Positions 16,368-23,897 of a stretch of 35,807 nt of DNA are shown one piece after another. Within the stretch, counting starts at the first letter, position 1; each line of letters opens with the position of its first letter. The stretch is taken from IMG/VR virus record IMGVR_UViG_3300021964_000218, positions 1 to 35,807 of that record. The stretch is one strand, 5' to 3'. The stretch comes from a virus. The notes under the pieces were generated by a model. That model searched no databases and had not been told where the DNA came from. It saw only the letters and a list, made by a program, of their open reading frames with translations. A program made the position numbers and the translations under genes.

Positions 16368-16480
16368 TCTCTCTCCAGGCACTCGTGGCAATCGCAGACC
16401 TCACAGTTATCACAGTTGGTGCACTTCTTTTCGTCGCAGTGTGGATCACAGTTGCATCTATGACACTTTTCTTTAGTCAT
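16364..16480 (-). CDS. cysteine-rich miniprotein A (metallothionein/zinc-ribbon-like, 38 aa)
   Basis: Thirty-eight residues with ten cysteines at 6, 9, 11, 15, 20, 23, 26, 29, 31 and 34 (CxxCxCx3Cx4CxxCxxCxxCxCxxC). AAGGAG lies 5 bases before the ATG, inside the last codons of the 186-residue gene, and the ATG shares a base with that gene's stop (TAATG). It overlaps miniprotein B by ATGA. The three genes therefore form a translationally coupled late unit. Metal binding or metal-dependent folding is inferred from the cysteines. Confidence 0.82.
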   Translation of the reverse strand: MTKEKCHRCNCDPHCDEKKCTNCDNCEVCDCHECLERE

Positions 16481-17040
16481 TATAACTCCTTGAACTTCCT
16501 CTGTAGATCCGTGTTGGGCAACTTGTTGTTCAAAAGTTGTTGTAAGTTTTTTATCGTGCTGGCACGCGTCTTGGCGTCCAGGTTCGTGAAGTCGGCCACT
16601 CTCCTCCTGATGTTCCTGTAGTTGGCGTCGGTTATGTTCAGTGCCCTCTCCAGTTGTGTGAGGAATCGGTAGTGGTCCTCCCAGGTCCTCAGGTACCTAC
16701 GCACAGCCATCACGGGCACAGGTTGCCTCTGCCTCATGGCCTGTGCCTGGTTCTTGTTCTTGAGCTTCTTGGTTATCTCTGGATCACCGGATACAATAGC
16801 CAACATGTTGGCCAGGTCGTTGTGCACCATCCTCACGCGATCGAACGTGCCGTAGCTCATGGTCTGTGTGCCGTAGTTGTGTGCAAATGATCGGGTGTTC
16901 CGCTGTTGGCTCAGCACAGAAAGTGCCAGCAGGCTGAGGTATATCCTCTCCGTCACTTCCGGAAATGTGAACCTCTCCAGGTCACTATGACGCCTGATCA
17001 CCTTGCCCTCAGATACATACTTAAGAAATGGTGTTAACAT
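16480..17040 (-). CDS. basic hypothetical phage protein (186 aa)
   Basis: A helical, Arg/Lys-rich protein (QAQAMRQRQPVPVMAVRRYL, NYRNIRRRVADF) without recognised domains. The basic character could mean nucleic-acid binding or a structural role. The late octamer TATAAATA lies 5 bases before its ATG. It is followed by the two cysteine-rich genes with overlapping stop/start codons. Confidence 0.65.
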   Translation of the reverse strand: MLTPFLKYVSEGKVIRRHSDLERFTFPEVTERIYLSLLALSVLSQQRNTRSFAHNYGTQTMSYGTFDRVRMVHNDLANMLAIVSGDPEITKKLKNKNQAQAMRQRQPVPVMAVRRYLRTWEDHYRFLTQLERALNITDANYRNIRRRVADFTNLDAKTRASTIKNLQQLLNNKLPNTDLQRKFKEL

Positions 17041-17045
17041 AAAGA

Positions 17046-17053
17046 TATTTATA
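17046..17053 (-). promoter_or_regulatory. T4 late promoter, perfect TATAAATA
   Basis: Perfect octamer on the minus strand, 5 bases before the 186-residue gene's ATG, so the transcript would begin at the start codon itself. Confidence 0.7.
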
Positions 17054-17059
17054 GGCTAT

Positions 17060-18106
17060 ATGCAAAGAAACTTTATTCTCACAGACGTTATGAAGACCGG
17101 AAACCATCAGGAGTTGGAGGATTTTATATCAAAGCACTCCTTGGAAGGCCAGTCATTTGATATGACCGGACAGTACTATACCCTGCACGACTACAATCTT
17201 GACTCGTATGACAGGAGGTTCGCAATCATAGACACACGTCAGGTCAATGATCATTTAAAGGAAAACCCAGAATTCATGGACGAACTGAACAGGAGAGTCG
17301 ATCTTCTCAAGAGTCAAGGATTCGTTTTCATCAAAGCAACCCCATGGGAATCAATAGAAAACATAGAAGAACATCCAGGATACATGTACCCCGAGATTGA
17401 TGTGGATCACATCAAGTGGACCGGAGGCACCAGTTGGTTTTGGCATCACATGTACCAACTACACAAGGATAAAACTTTCAACTTTGATCACTCTAACAAA
17501 AAAAAATACGATTTCCTGTATCTCAACAAGACGCATAGGCCACACAGACATAAACTATACGAGAGGTTGTATGAAAAAGGCACATTAAGCAATAGCCTTT
17601 ACACAAAATGGCCAGATAGGAAATTGCCAGCCGAGTATGAATTGCCATGGGCGTTGGATTATCCGCTTTATGGGATGGACCAACAAATATACGAGAAACC
17701 CTACAATGACACGGCCTGTAGCATTGTTTCTGAGACCAATGCCAACGACTTTGAGGTTTTCATGACAGAGAAGATATGGAAACCCATTATCGCACAACAC
17801 ATTTTCGTAGTACACGGTAACTATTTGTACCTTCAGAAGTTTAGAGACATGGGATTCAAGACATTCAATAACTACTTCGACGAAGGGTATGATCTAGATC
17901 GAGATCCTGATACCAGGATAGACACCATTGTCGATGTGTGTGATAGACTGCGTGATGCGCCATGGCAAGACATATACCTACAGAGTAAGGCACTTAGAAA
18001 ATACAATCATGATCATTTCTTTAATCCTGAGAAACTCAGTTTAGAAATTAATAAGACCTTAGACCTATTTCTTGAATTTGCTGATAGCCGTCAAGTTTCT
18101 TCTTGA
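17060..18106 (+). CDS. glycosyltransferase-like phage protein (GT10/exostosin-type C-terminus)
   Basis: The 348-residue protein shares its C-terminal half with the gene at 27612-28691: SIVSET..., TEK..KP/CL, GFKTF/GYKTF, DE(G/S)YDL and a D..R pair in the same order. That pattern (SxVxET...TEKxxKP...G..TF...D) is typical of nucleotide-sugar-dependent transferases of the fucosyltransferase/exostosin type. Donor and acceptor are unknown. ATG 17060 is chosen because the frame upstream runs into the opposite-strand gene; ATG 17090 is an alternative. The 3' end overlaps the convergent 404-residue gene by 42 bases. Confidence 0.6.
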   Translation: MQRNFILTDVMKTGNHQELEDFISKHSLEGQSFDMTGQYYTLHDYNLDSYDRRFAIIDTRQVNDHLKENPEFMDELNRRVDLLKSQGFVFIKATPWESIENIEEHPGYMYPEIDVDHIKWTGGTSWFWHHMYQLHKDKTFNFDHSNKKKYDFLYLNKTHRPHRHKLYERLYEKGTLSNSLYTKWPDRKLPAEYELPWALDYPLYGMDQQIYEKPYNDTACSIVSETNANDFEVFMTEKIWKPIIAQHIFVVHGNYLYLQKFRDMGFKTFNNYFDEGYDLDRDPDTRIDTIVDVCDRLRDAPWQDIYLQSKALRKYNHDHFFNPEKLSLEINKTLDLFLEFADSRQVSS

Positions 18107-19279
18107 GAATCCCAACCTATCAACCAACTTAACAGCATTACCTGACCTGTCAACAGCGACGAAACCCTCCGGCTCTGTGACCTCCAGTCCGCCGTCGGTC
18201 TGTTGGAATGAGCCTATGGCCTGAGCCTGGTTCATTTTCTTGAGCACGAATGCTTTCATTGTCTGTACCGCCCTGTAGAAAGTTAGCATGGCCTGTAATG
18301 GCTTCTTGGCCCTGTTGAGGAATATGGGCATCTGTTTCATCTTGTCCTGTCTCAGTTGAAGAGCCTTCTGTGCTTTTAGTCCCGACATCTGCTGTTGCAT
18401 CCTGTCCGCGTAGAATTGTTTGAAACCCTGCAGGAACTGATTGGCGTCGTTGGGCAGTTCACCTTCCCTGACCCGGGAATTGATGTACATCTGGAACATG
18501 GGCACGAAATCCTGATTCTGTCCCAACACACTGGCAAGGTTCCTCGGCACGTTGTTGAGCAGTGCCTCCAGTTTCTCTATGCCGTTGTAGAACTGTTTGG
18601 TCTCGGCGTCAGTGAACTTGGCCGAACCCGACACGTCCTTGTAGGTGGCGTTATCACAGAACACGTCCGGCGATCGGTTAAATGCATCAACGTCCGCCCC
18701 CGCCTGTGCGTCCATCGTGGCCAGCGTGTCTCCCACGTATGTGGTATGGAATATGATGCCCACCTTGGCCCTGTCTATCTGTCGGCCAAGATCGCTCTGC
18801 TCTGGCACCGCGTAGGTTATGGTGTTGGGTGTGAATGTTAGGTTGGGCTTGCCGTCTATGTTCTTTCTTGTGATGTCCTCATCAGTGAACAGGAGGTCTC
18901 CCTGGTACACTCCGGTCATGCCTAGTTTCTTTAGATGGACCAGACACTTCAGTAACTTCTGTCCCAGGTCATCAGTGCCATGGTTCCTGGCTATGTCCTG
19001 CTTGGTGTAGTTGATCTTGGCCGCCTTAGCGAACACCGACTTGGTGCCAACGAAGAATTTTCCATTGTCGGGGTTGACGCCACACACCACCGCCGGTGCC
19101 CCATCCCACTTCACAGAAACCTTGACGGCCTCTGAGCTGGTGCCTTTTAATGTTAGTAGCAGTCCCCTGAAGTATTCAATCACTGCCCGGCCACCCTCGT
19201 AGCCGTCGGTGATCACTATGTCCTCGATGTGTTCTAGGTGCGTCCTCTTGAATTCTGTAAGGACATCTTCTATCAACAT
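18065..19279 (-). CDS. DUF6267-like phage protein with nucleotidyltransferase (ligase) motifs
   Basis: The start MLIEDVLTEFKRTHLEHIED, and the overall length of 404 residues, fit a family common in T4-like cyanophages and their relatives (I recall DUF6267). By eye it shows motifs of covalent nucleotidyltransferases: K57-W-D-G60 (motif I, KxDG), GTKS (residues 78-81), YQGDLLF near 125-131 (acidic, III-like), E371-G-F (motif IV-like) and K384-L-V (motif V-like). A long helical insert (residues ~230-350) separates III from IV. RNA or DNA ligase-like adenylylation is therefore possible but untested. It lies 3 bases after the 99-residue gene. Confidence 0.65.
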   Translation of the reverse strand: MLIEDVLTEFKRTHLEHIEDIVITDGYEGGRAVIEYFRGLLLTLKGTSSEAVKVSVKWDGAPAVVCGVNPDNGKFFVGTKSVFAKAAKINYTKQDIARNHGTDDLGQKLLKCLVHLKKLGMTGVYQGDLLFTDEDITRKNIDGKPNLTFTPNTITYAVPEQSDLGRQIDRAKVGIIFHTTYVGDTLATMDAQAGADVDAFNRSPDVFCDNATYKDVSGSAKFTDAETKQFYNGIEKLEALLNNVPRNLASVLGQNQDFVPMFQMYINSRVREGELPNDANQFLQGFKQFYADRMQQQMSGLKAQKALQLRQDKMKQMPIFLNRAKKPLQAMLTFYRAVQTMKAFVLKKMNQAQAIGSFQQTDGGLEVTEPEGFVAVDRSGNAVKLVDRLGFSRRNLTAISKFKK

Positions 19280-19282
19280 TGG

Positions 19283-19582
19283 TTAGTCCTCTTGGTATTC
19301 GCCGTCTCGTATCTTAAGCACGTTCTCTTTGATGTCTCTGTTCTCTTTTATTCTTGCCACACCTTTTGAGAACTTGGACGCGTCCATGTTCTTTAGTGCT
19401 GAGTTGAATTTCTTCTCTAATTTGAATGCCGTGTCTTGGTCAAAGTTCTCCCTGATATAGTGCATCAACCTTATAGCACTCTCAAGGATGTGCGAAGCCC
19501 TGCTCTCGACCACTTCCTCCTTGTCCCTTTTCAGGGGCATCGAGCTCAATTCTTCTAATAGACTTCTAGTGTGTTTTTGCAT
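19283..19582 (-). CDS. small helical phage protein (99 aa)
   Basis: A charged, almost wholly helical protein (SLLEELSSMPLKRDKEEV..., then KKFNSALKNMD) of unknown function. A GTAAATA motif sits 6 bases before its ATG, and the 404-residue gene follows after 3 bases, so the pair forms one late unit. Confidence 0.65.
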   Translation of the reverse strand: MQKHTRSLLEELSSMPLKRDKEEVVESRASHILESAIRLMHYIRENFDQDTAFKLEKKFNSALKNMDASKFSKGVARIKENRDIKENVLKIRDGEYQED

Positions 19583-19588
19583 TGTAGG

Positions 19589-19595
19589 TATTTAC
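19589..19595 (-). promoter_or_regulatory. late promoter motif GTAAATA
   Basis: Minus-strand GTAAATA, 6 bases before the ATG of the 99-residue gene, in the 43-base gap after the methyltransferase gene. Confidence 0.5.
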
Positions 19596-19625
19596 ACTTT
19601 ATTGTAGCACAATTCTAGCATAAGT

Positions 19626-20288
19626 CTACAATAATTTCTTGCGATAAACGAAGTATTTGCGTGAATTGGTGTCGTCCCTGATGTCTAAAACTTGTAGATT
19701 GAACATCTCTGCCAGTTCTATTATGAATGGTACGTTCCAGCTGAAGAATTCGATCCAACGGGCCTCGGGTCGATCGTGCTGTATTCCCGGGTTGACCCTG
19801 AAGAACATGGTTCCTCCGTTCTCTAAAAGATCCACACACCTGCCCACCTCTGCTATGATCTTGTCCCTGCTACCGAAGTTCACCGAACCCAGACACAGTA
19901 TGACATCAAACTTCTGATCGGTCTTGTAGTCCAGTGTGCTGACCTCGAGGTCCGCTCTGTCATTGTAGGGATCTATCCCAATCAGGTTGTCTATCTTGCC
20001 CTTGAACTCGTTGTAGCCACAGCCCACATCCAGCACTGCACGTGGTTTGAGGCTGTTGACTTCGTCTATCAACGCGACACCCGAATGTTTCCATTTCTTC
20101 ATGTTGTTGTTCCAATACTTGGAGAAATATTTGTGTAGGCAGGCGTCGTCTATTGCCTCTGCGTACTTTTCAAGTGTGTCACAACGATCGACTTCTACTC
20201 CGAAAATTTCGAGTATGTACGGCTGTGTTATTTTGTCTAGATCGTTTTGACTGTGTGCCAGCAGTTGTGCGAATATCTTCTTGTTCAT
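19626..20288 (-). CDS. class I SAM-dependent methyltransferase
   Basis: Residues 85-91 (VLDVGCG) form the SAM-binding motif I, D106 in GIDPYN is the acidic residue that binds the ribose, and FDVILCLGSVNFG (~129-141) is motif IV. A Met10-type Rossmann order is kept to the end (220 aa). The substrate cannot be read from the sequence; the N-terminal 80 residues are probably a substrate lid. It follows the 2OG-oxygenase gene by 35 bases in a cluster of modification enzymes, so a small molecule or glycan target is plausible. Confidence 0.82.
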   Translation of the reverse strand: MNKKIFAQLLAHSQNDLDKITQPYILEIFGVEVDRCDTLEKYAEAIDDACLHKYFSKYWNNNMKKWKHSGVALIDEVNSLKPRAVLDVGCGYNEFKGKIDNLIGIDPYNDRADLEVSTLDYKTDQKFDVILCLGSVNFGSRDKIIAEVGRCVDLLENGGTMFFRVNPGIQHDRPEARWIEFFSWNVPFIIELAEMFNLQVLDIRDDTNSRKYFVYRKKLL

Positions 20289-20323
20289 GTGTCTACTATT
20301 TTATACTGATAGTGTGCCCGTGT

Positions 20324-20980
20324 CTATATTCTTTTCTTGATAGGGCTGGCCAGTATCTCCCTGGTCCTGTCAGTCATCACGCCCGTCACCACCAGCATGG
20401 GTCTGGGCTTATTGCTGGCGTTGGCCGTCGCGTGTGGTAAATTCTGCCAGTCGAACTTGTGTATGTCACCCGCCCGCCATCTGTCGAACTGTTCGTTGCC
20501 ATACATGATGAACTGTCCGGGCTCCCAGTCCTGTAGCATGATCATGATCCTCACCACCTTGTTGGGATCGGCGTCCAGGTCATACAGTTTGTCTATGTGC
20601 ATGTTCAACACCTCGCCCGTGAACTGTATGTGCAGTTTGGCTTTCACCGGTTCCAGTGCGAAGAACTCCGTCATCCTCTGTAGCGTGGGACACTTGGTGA
20701 AGTCCGCCAGTCCCCTGTAGATGGTCATCTTGGGATCGGCGCCCGCGTTCCTGAGATCGTTCTCCTCGGCCTCCACGTTGATGTTGGTGTTCTCCCTGCC
20801 CGTGCCCTCCCTACGGTTGGCCCAGTTCAATGGCTTGGCGTCGTCGATCACTGACTGTATCTCGGTCTGCCATCCTCCCGTAAACCTGCCCAGGTGTTGG
20901 ACGCAGTCCGTGTCCCGATGCCACTTGTTGAAGTGGTAGTCGCTCCTTGCTTTTGACTCTTCCCAATTACTTGTAGACAT
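20324..20980 (-). CDS. 2-oxoglutarate/Fe(II) oxygenase-like (Asp/Asn beta-hydroxylase type)
   Basis: The 218-residue protein has the cupin facial triad pattern: H128-x-D130 in MHIDKLYD and a distal H183 in LPHATAN, followed by R193 (KPRPMLVVTG), which would bind 2-oxoglutarate. Strands around VRIMIMLQDWEPGQF and WRAGDIHKFDW match the double-stranded beta-helix of aspartyl/asparaginyl hydroxylases. The substrate is unknown. It overlaps the sulfotransferase-like gene by 14 bases, indicating coupled expression. Confidence 0.75.
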   Translation of the reverse strand: MSTSNWEESKARSDYHFNKWHRDTDCVQHLGRFTGGWQTEIQSVIDDAKPLNWANRREGTGRENTNINVEAEENDLRNAGADPKMTIYRGLADFTKCPTLQRMTEFFALEPVKAKLHIQFTGEVLNMHIDKLYDLDADPNKVVRIMIMLQDWEPGQFIMYGNEQFDRWRAGDIHKFDWQNLPHATANASNKPRPMLVVTGVMTDRTREILASPIKKRI

Positions 20981-21584
20981 ATACTTTAATATCCTTGCTC
21001 GCGTAGTTGTGTGTGTGTACGCTGTCCCTTGGGCCTGGTGGTTTTATTTCTAGAACCCGACACAGGTCGAAGTTGTCCACGGGACAGGTTATCCTGCCTA
21101 GGTTTTGCTGTATGAACCGTGTGATGTCTGTGTTTTGATCCTGTATGTGTGTCCACATCCGGTCCAAGTTCTCGAAGTGTTGGTAGTTGGGATATGTGAT
21201 CGTGAACTCTCCACACAGTTTCCACCAGTCATAACATTCTATGTTGCTCCTGCGGACCATCACGATGGGGTGTCCCAGCGTCTTCAGTTCGTCCAGTTGG
21301 TGAGCGAACGTGTGTGATTTGATGATCCTCCTGCCCGTGCCCGTGCCCGAGAATGGCCGGTCCCAATTGTCTCTACCATTGTCGAACTCCATACCTGGAT
21401 CCCAGTACACCCCCGTGTGCATGAGCTGTCTACGTCCAGGGGTGTCGGCGTCGTGCCAGTAGGTCCTGTCCTCGGAGTAGTCGGTGTGGTCGATGTCCGA
21501 ACTCCAGTAGATGTTCTTGACAACACTACTCCATTTCGATCCGGGGGCACCTGTCACTAATATGTATTTTTGTTCTTTACTCAT
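20967..21584 (-). CDS. sulfotransferase-like protein
   Basis: From ATG 21584 (205 aa) the N-terminus YILVTGAPGSKWSSVV resembles the PAPS-binding 5'-loop, and RRIIKSHTFAHQL and PIVMVRRSNIECYDWW match the 'KSH/TH' strand and the 3'-phosphate-binding 'RNPxd' region of sulfotransferases. It would move a sulfate group from PAPS to a sugar or other hydroxyl. The longer frame from 21611 is rejected because ATG 21584 forms an ATGA overlap with the SGNH gene. It overlaps the next gene by 14 bases. Confidence 0.72.
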   Translation of the reverse strand: MSKEQKYILVTGAPGSKWSSVVKNIYWSSDIDHTDYSEDRTYWHDADTPGRRQLMHTGVYWDPGMEFDNGRDNWDRPFSGTGTGRRIIKSHTFAHQLDELKTLGHPIVMVRRSNIECYDWWKLCGEFTITYPNYQHFENLDRMWTHIQDQNTDITRFIQQNLGRITCPVDNFDLCRVLEIKPPGPRDSVHTHNYASKDIKVYVYK

Positions 21585-22747
21585 AGTTTCATTAAACTTT
21601 TTTTTATCCACTCTTTATGACTCAACGGTCCTGGAAATTTTTCATATGGTCCTGCTTCTTCGCTGGTGTCGATGGTTTCAAAAAAAGGTAAAAGATTATT
21701 TTTGTTTAATTCTAATTCTAGAAAAGAGTATGTTTCTTTATCCCAGGAAGAAAATAAAAATGGAATTTCTTTTTGTGCTAATAATTCTTTTATTTTTAAT
21801 ATAAAATTTTTACTGTTTGACTTATATGAATATGAGTCTAACTTTAAATTTTTTTTACATTCACCTATTAATACTCCTATTTCCTTTAAACTAAACCAAA
21901 AATTATTAGTATAAAAAGTACCAGAATGATCATTTTTGGTAAAAACCAAAGGTAATCTAAAAAAATTATTTGATTTTTTAAAAACTGCCAACATTCTATT
22001 TAGATCTGGAAAAAGAATAATGACTTTTTTAATTTTAAATTCATCCAGTGAATTTTTTAAAATTTGATATATAGAATCCGCTCCTAAGGACGGTTGTCCA
22101 AAATTAATTATTTTTGTTTGAATATTTTTTGAAATTAATTGAGGCCAGCATTCTTGTTTATATATAGATTTTCCATAGGTTATTGAACATCCGAAACAGG
22201 CCACTTCTATTTCTTGTCCTTTTGTTAAGTTTTTCTGGTCATAAGGAAGATTACTCCATGTTTTATTCTTATGAGGCGGTTCTCTTACCATTCCATGCAA
22301 ACAACCTATAGGATTATCACAATCATGAACTACATTGTTATATATAAAATCATTCTCGTTTGACGAATAGTAATATGGAAAAAATAAAAATTGTTTTAAG
22401 TTATCTTTTATATTAAAATAAAAATCTCCATTGAAACACAGTACATTTTGTTTTTTAAGATAGAGATTATCTACATATCTATTGCCAATCATTTCAAAAC
22501 TACAAAACTTATGAAAATCTATATAATTTTCTCCATTAACTTTCATAGATAAAATAGTCACGCTCTGCATTTTTCCGGGAATAAAGTTTTTGAGAGAAAA
22601 AATTTTTATTTTATCTACAGGATCATTAAAATTATATGTTATTTTTTTATCAATAATATTATTATGCAAAATATCTTTTGGTTCCGACAATAAAGCGGAA
22701 CCATTATCATTTATCGATATTTCAAAAGATAATTCTATATTAAGCAC
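21581..22747 (-). CDS. SGNH/GDSL-type hydrolase, AT-rich
   Basis: The 388-residue protein is two-part. Residues 1-170 look like a beta-sandwich, and from residue 180 EVACFGCSITYG contains the block I serine S188, IINFGQPSLGADSI supplies block II (Gly), and a late SHKEW (near residue 379) could be the block V His. Such enzymes remove acetyl or acyl groups from carbohydrates or lipids. It starts with GTG after an AGAGG site 8 bases upstream. The frame is open for 11 more codons upstream with no other start codon. Base composition is far more AT-rich than tctC upstream, suggesting separate acquisition. Confidence 0.72.
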   Translation of the reverse strand: MLNIELSFEISINDNGSALLSEPKDILHNNIIDKKITYNFNDPVDKIKIFSLKNFIPGKMQSVTILSMKVNGENYIDFHKFCSFEMIGNRYVDNLYLKKQNVLCFNGDFYFNIKDNLKQFLFFPYYYSSNENDFIYNNVVHDCDNPIGCLHGMVREPPHKNKTWSNLPYDQKNLTKGQEIEVACFGCSITYGKSIYKQECWPQLISKNIQTKIINFGQPSLGADSIYQILKNSLDEFKIKKVIILFPDLNRMLAVFKKSNNFFRLPLVFTKNDHSGTFYTNNFWFSLKEIGVLIGECKKNLKLDSYSYKSNSKNFILKIKELLAQKEIPFLFSSWDKETYSFLELELNKNNLLPFFETIDTSEEAGPYEKFPGPLSHKEWIKKSLMKL

Positions 22748-22833
22748 AATCCAATCCTCTATCTCTGTTCCTGATACATCTTATCACTATATATCGACAC
22801 TGCCACACTGCTCCATATCGATTCTGGCGCCCC

Positions 22834-22850
22834 TGTAAACAGTATTTACA
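22834..22850. repeat. perfect inverted repeat TGTAAA-N5-TTTACA
   Basis: A 6-bp perfect inverted repeat with a 5-base spacer, directly after the tctC stop codon. The right arm contains GTAAATA on the minus strand, the late motif, so it could be an operator or promoter element for the SGNH gene cluster, or a chance palindrome. The remainder of the 103-base gap 22748-22850 shows no gene. Confidence 0.4.
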
Positions 22851-23897
22851 TTATTTGGTCAACTCCTCCTTGTACACCGTGTTGTAGCCCAGTTGTTCAC
22901 TCCCGAAGTCGGCCAGGGTCTTCAACGCCTTTGGCGTGATGAACGATTTCAGCGTCCTCACTGCGGCGTCACCCTCTGCTCCGGTCCTCCACTCGTACTG
23001 TCCCACGTTCTTCTCTATGGCGGCACGTGATTCAGGATCCTCTATCATCCGGTTCAGTGCGTCCACGAGTTTATCTTTGTTGGGATTGCCCTTGTTCACC
23101 CAGAACGCCTTCTGGAGTGCGTCCCTCCAGCTCTTGACCAGTTTGTATGCGTCATAGAAGTCACCGCTTGGTGCCACTCCGTGCGTCTTTTCATACAGTG
23201 CCTCGAACGTGGGTTCAGTGAAGTTGGGATCCACGTCGTGCTCGCCAGTGTTGACGTTCAGCAGTCCATGATGGAACCATGTGATGGCCTCACCCTTGCC
23301 CACGATGGGCTCCACGTGTTTCTTGTACGCGGCAGGGTTCTCCCTAGTGGCGTTGAGGTCTCCCCTGATGAACGCCAGTCTCCTCTCGGAACCACTCATG
23401 CCCTTGACCCACACGATCTTCTCTGCGAAGACCTTGTTGTAGTCCGCGCCCGGTCCACCCAACAGCATGGTGATGGCCATGATCTCTGGGGTCATGCCCG
23501 ATCCTGAAGGGAACTTGATCGGTCCGTTGATGGTGTCCGCATCGTTCCTGGCGCCCACTATGATGTTGAGGTTCATCTGTCCTATGGACTCCCATTCCAG
23601 GTAGTTGTAGTCCACTGGCTCTATCAGGTATGATATACCATTACCACCATGTGATACCAAGATTGTCTTGTCATCGAACCTCAGCGTGTTCTGGAATTCA
23701 TCAGGACCCAGTATGTCCCTGGCCCCCGGCTTGTACACGAGGTTGATCTTCTCTCCCAGGTGTTTCTCCCATTCGGCCACAACTATCTGTGCCCACACGG
23801 ATGTTCCACCTGATGGTTTCTGTGGCACGATCAGGTTGTAGTCGGCCACGGCGACTGATGTCATCAACAGCAGTGCCATTATCGTTTTCTTAAGCAT
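22851..23897 (-). CDS. tctC: tripartite tricarboxylate transporter, substrate-binding protein (TctC family)
   Basis: TctC proteins are periplasmic binding proteins that hand carboxylates to TctA. The 348-residue product starts with a signal peptide (MLKKTIMALLLMTSVAVA, cleavage near residue 18), then YNLIVPQKPSGGTS and NLVYKPGARDILG, equivalent to the family's 'ltvpfpaGG..D' and 'vvenkpGAgg' blocks. The ligand cannot be predicted. It overlaps the end of tctA by 8 bases. TctC proteins are usually ~320 aa, so it is full length. Base composition is GC-richer than the surrounding phage genes. Confidence 0.88.
   Translation of the reverse strand: MLKKTIMALLLMTSVAVADYNLIVPQKPSGGTSVWAQIVVAEWEKHLGEKINLVYKPGARDILGPDEFQNTLRFDDKTILVSHGGNGISYLIEPVDYNYLEWESIGQMNLNIIVGARNDADTINGPIKFPSGSGMTPEIMAITMLLGGPGADYNKVFAEKIVWVKGMSGSERRLAFIRGDLNATRENPAAYKKHVEPIVGKGEAITWFHHGLLNVNTGEHDVDPNFTEPTFEALYEKTHGVAPSGDFYDAYKLVKSWRDALQKAFWVNKGNPNKDKLVDALNRMIEDPESRAAIEKNVGQYEWRTGAEGDAAVRTLKSFITPKALKTLADFGSEQLGYNTVYKEELTK

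Noticed and set aside
16258-16476. 72-codon plus-strand frame over the Cys-rich genes
   Set aside because: The minus-strand Cys-rich pair has matching spacing, Shine-Dalgarno and overlap signals; the plus frame has none.
21585-21611. 9-codon N-terminal extension of the sulfotransferase-like gene
   Set aside because: ATG 21584 gives ATGA overlap with the SGNH stop and leaves the nucleotide-binding loop at the usual distance from the start.
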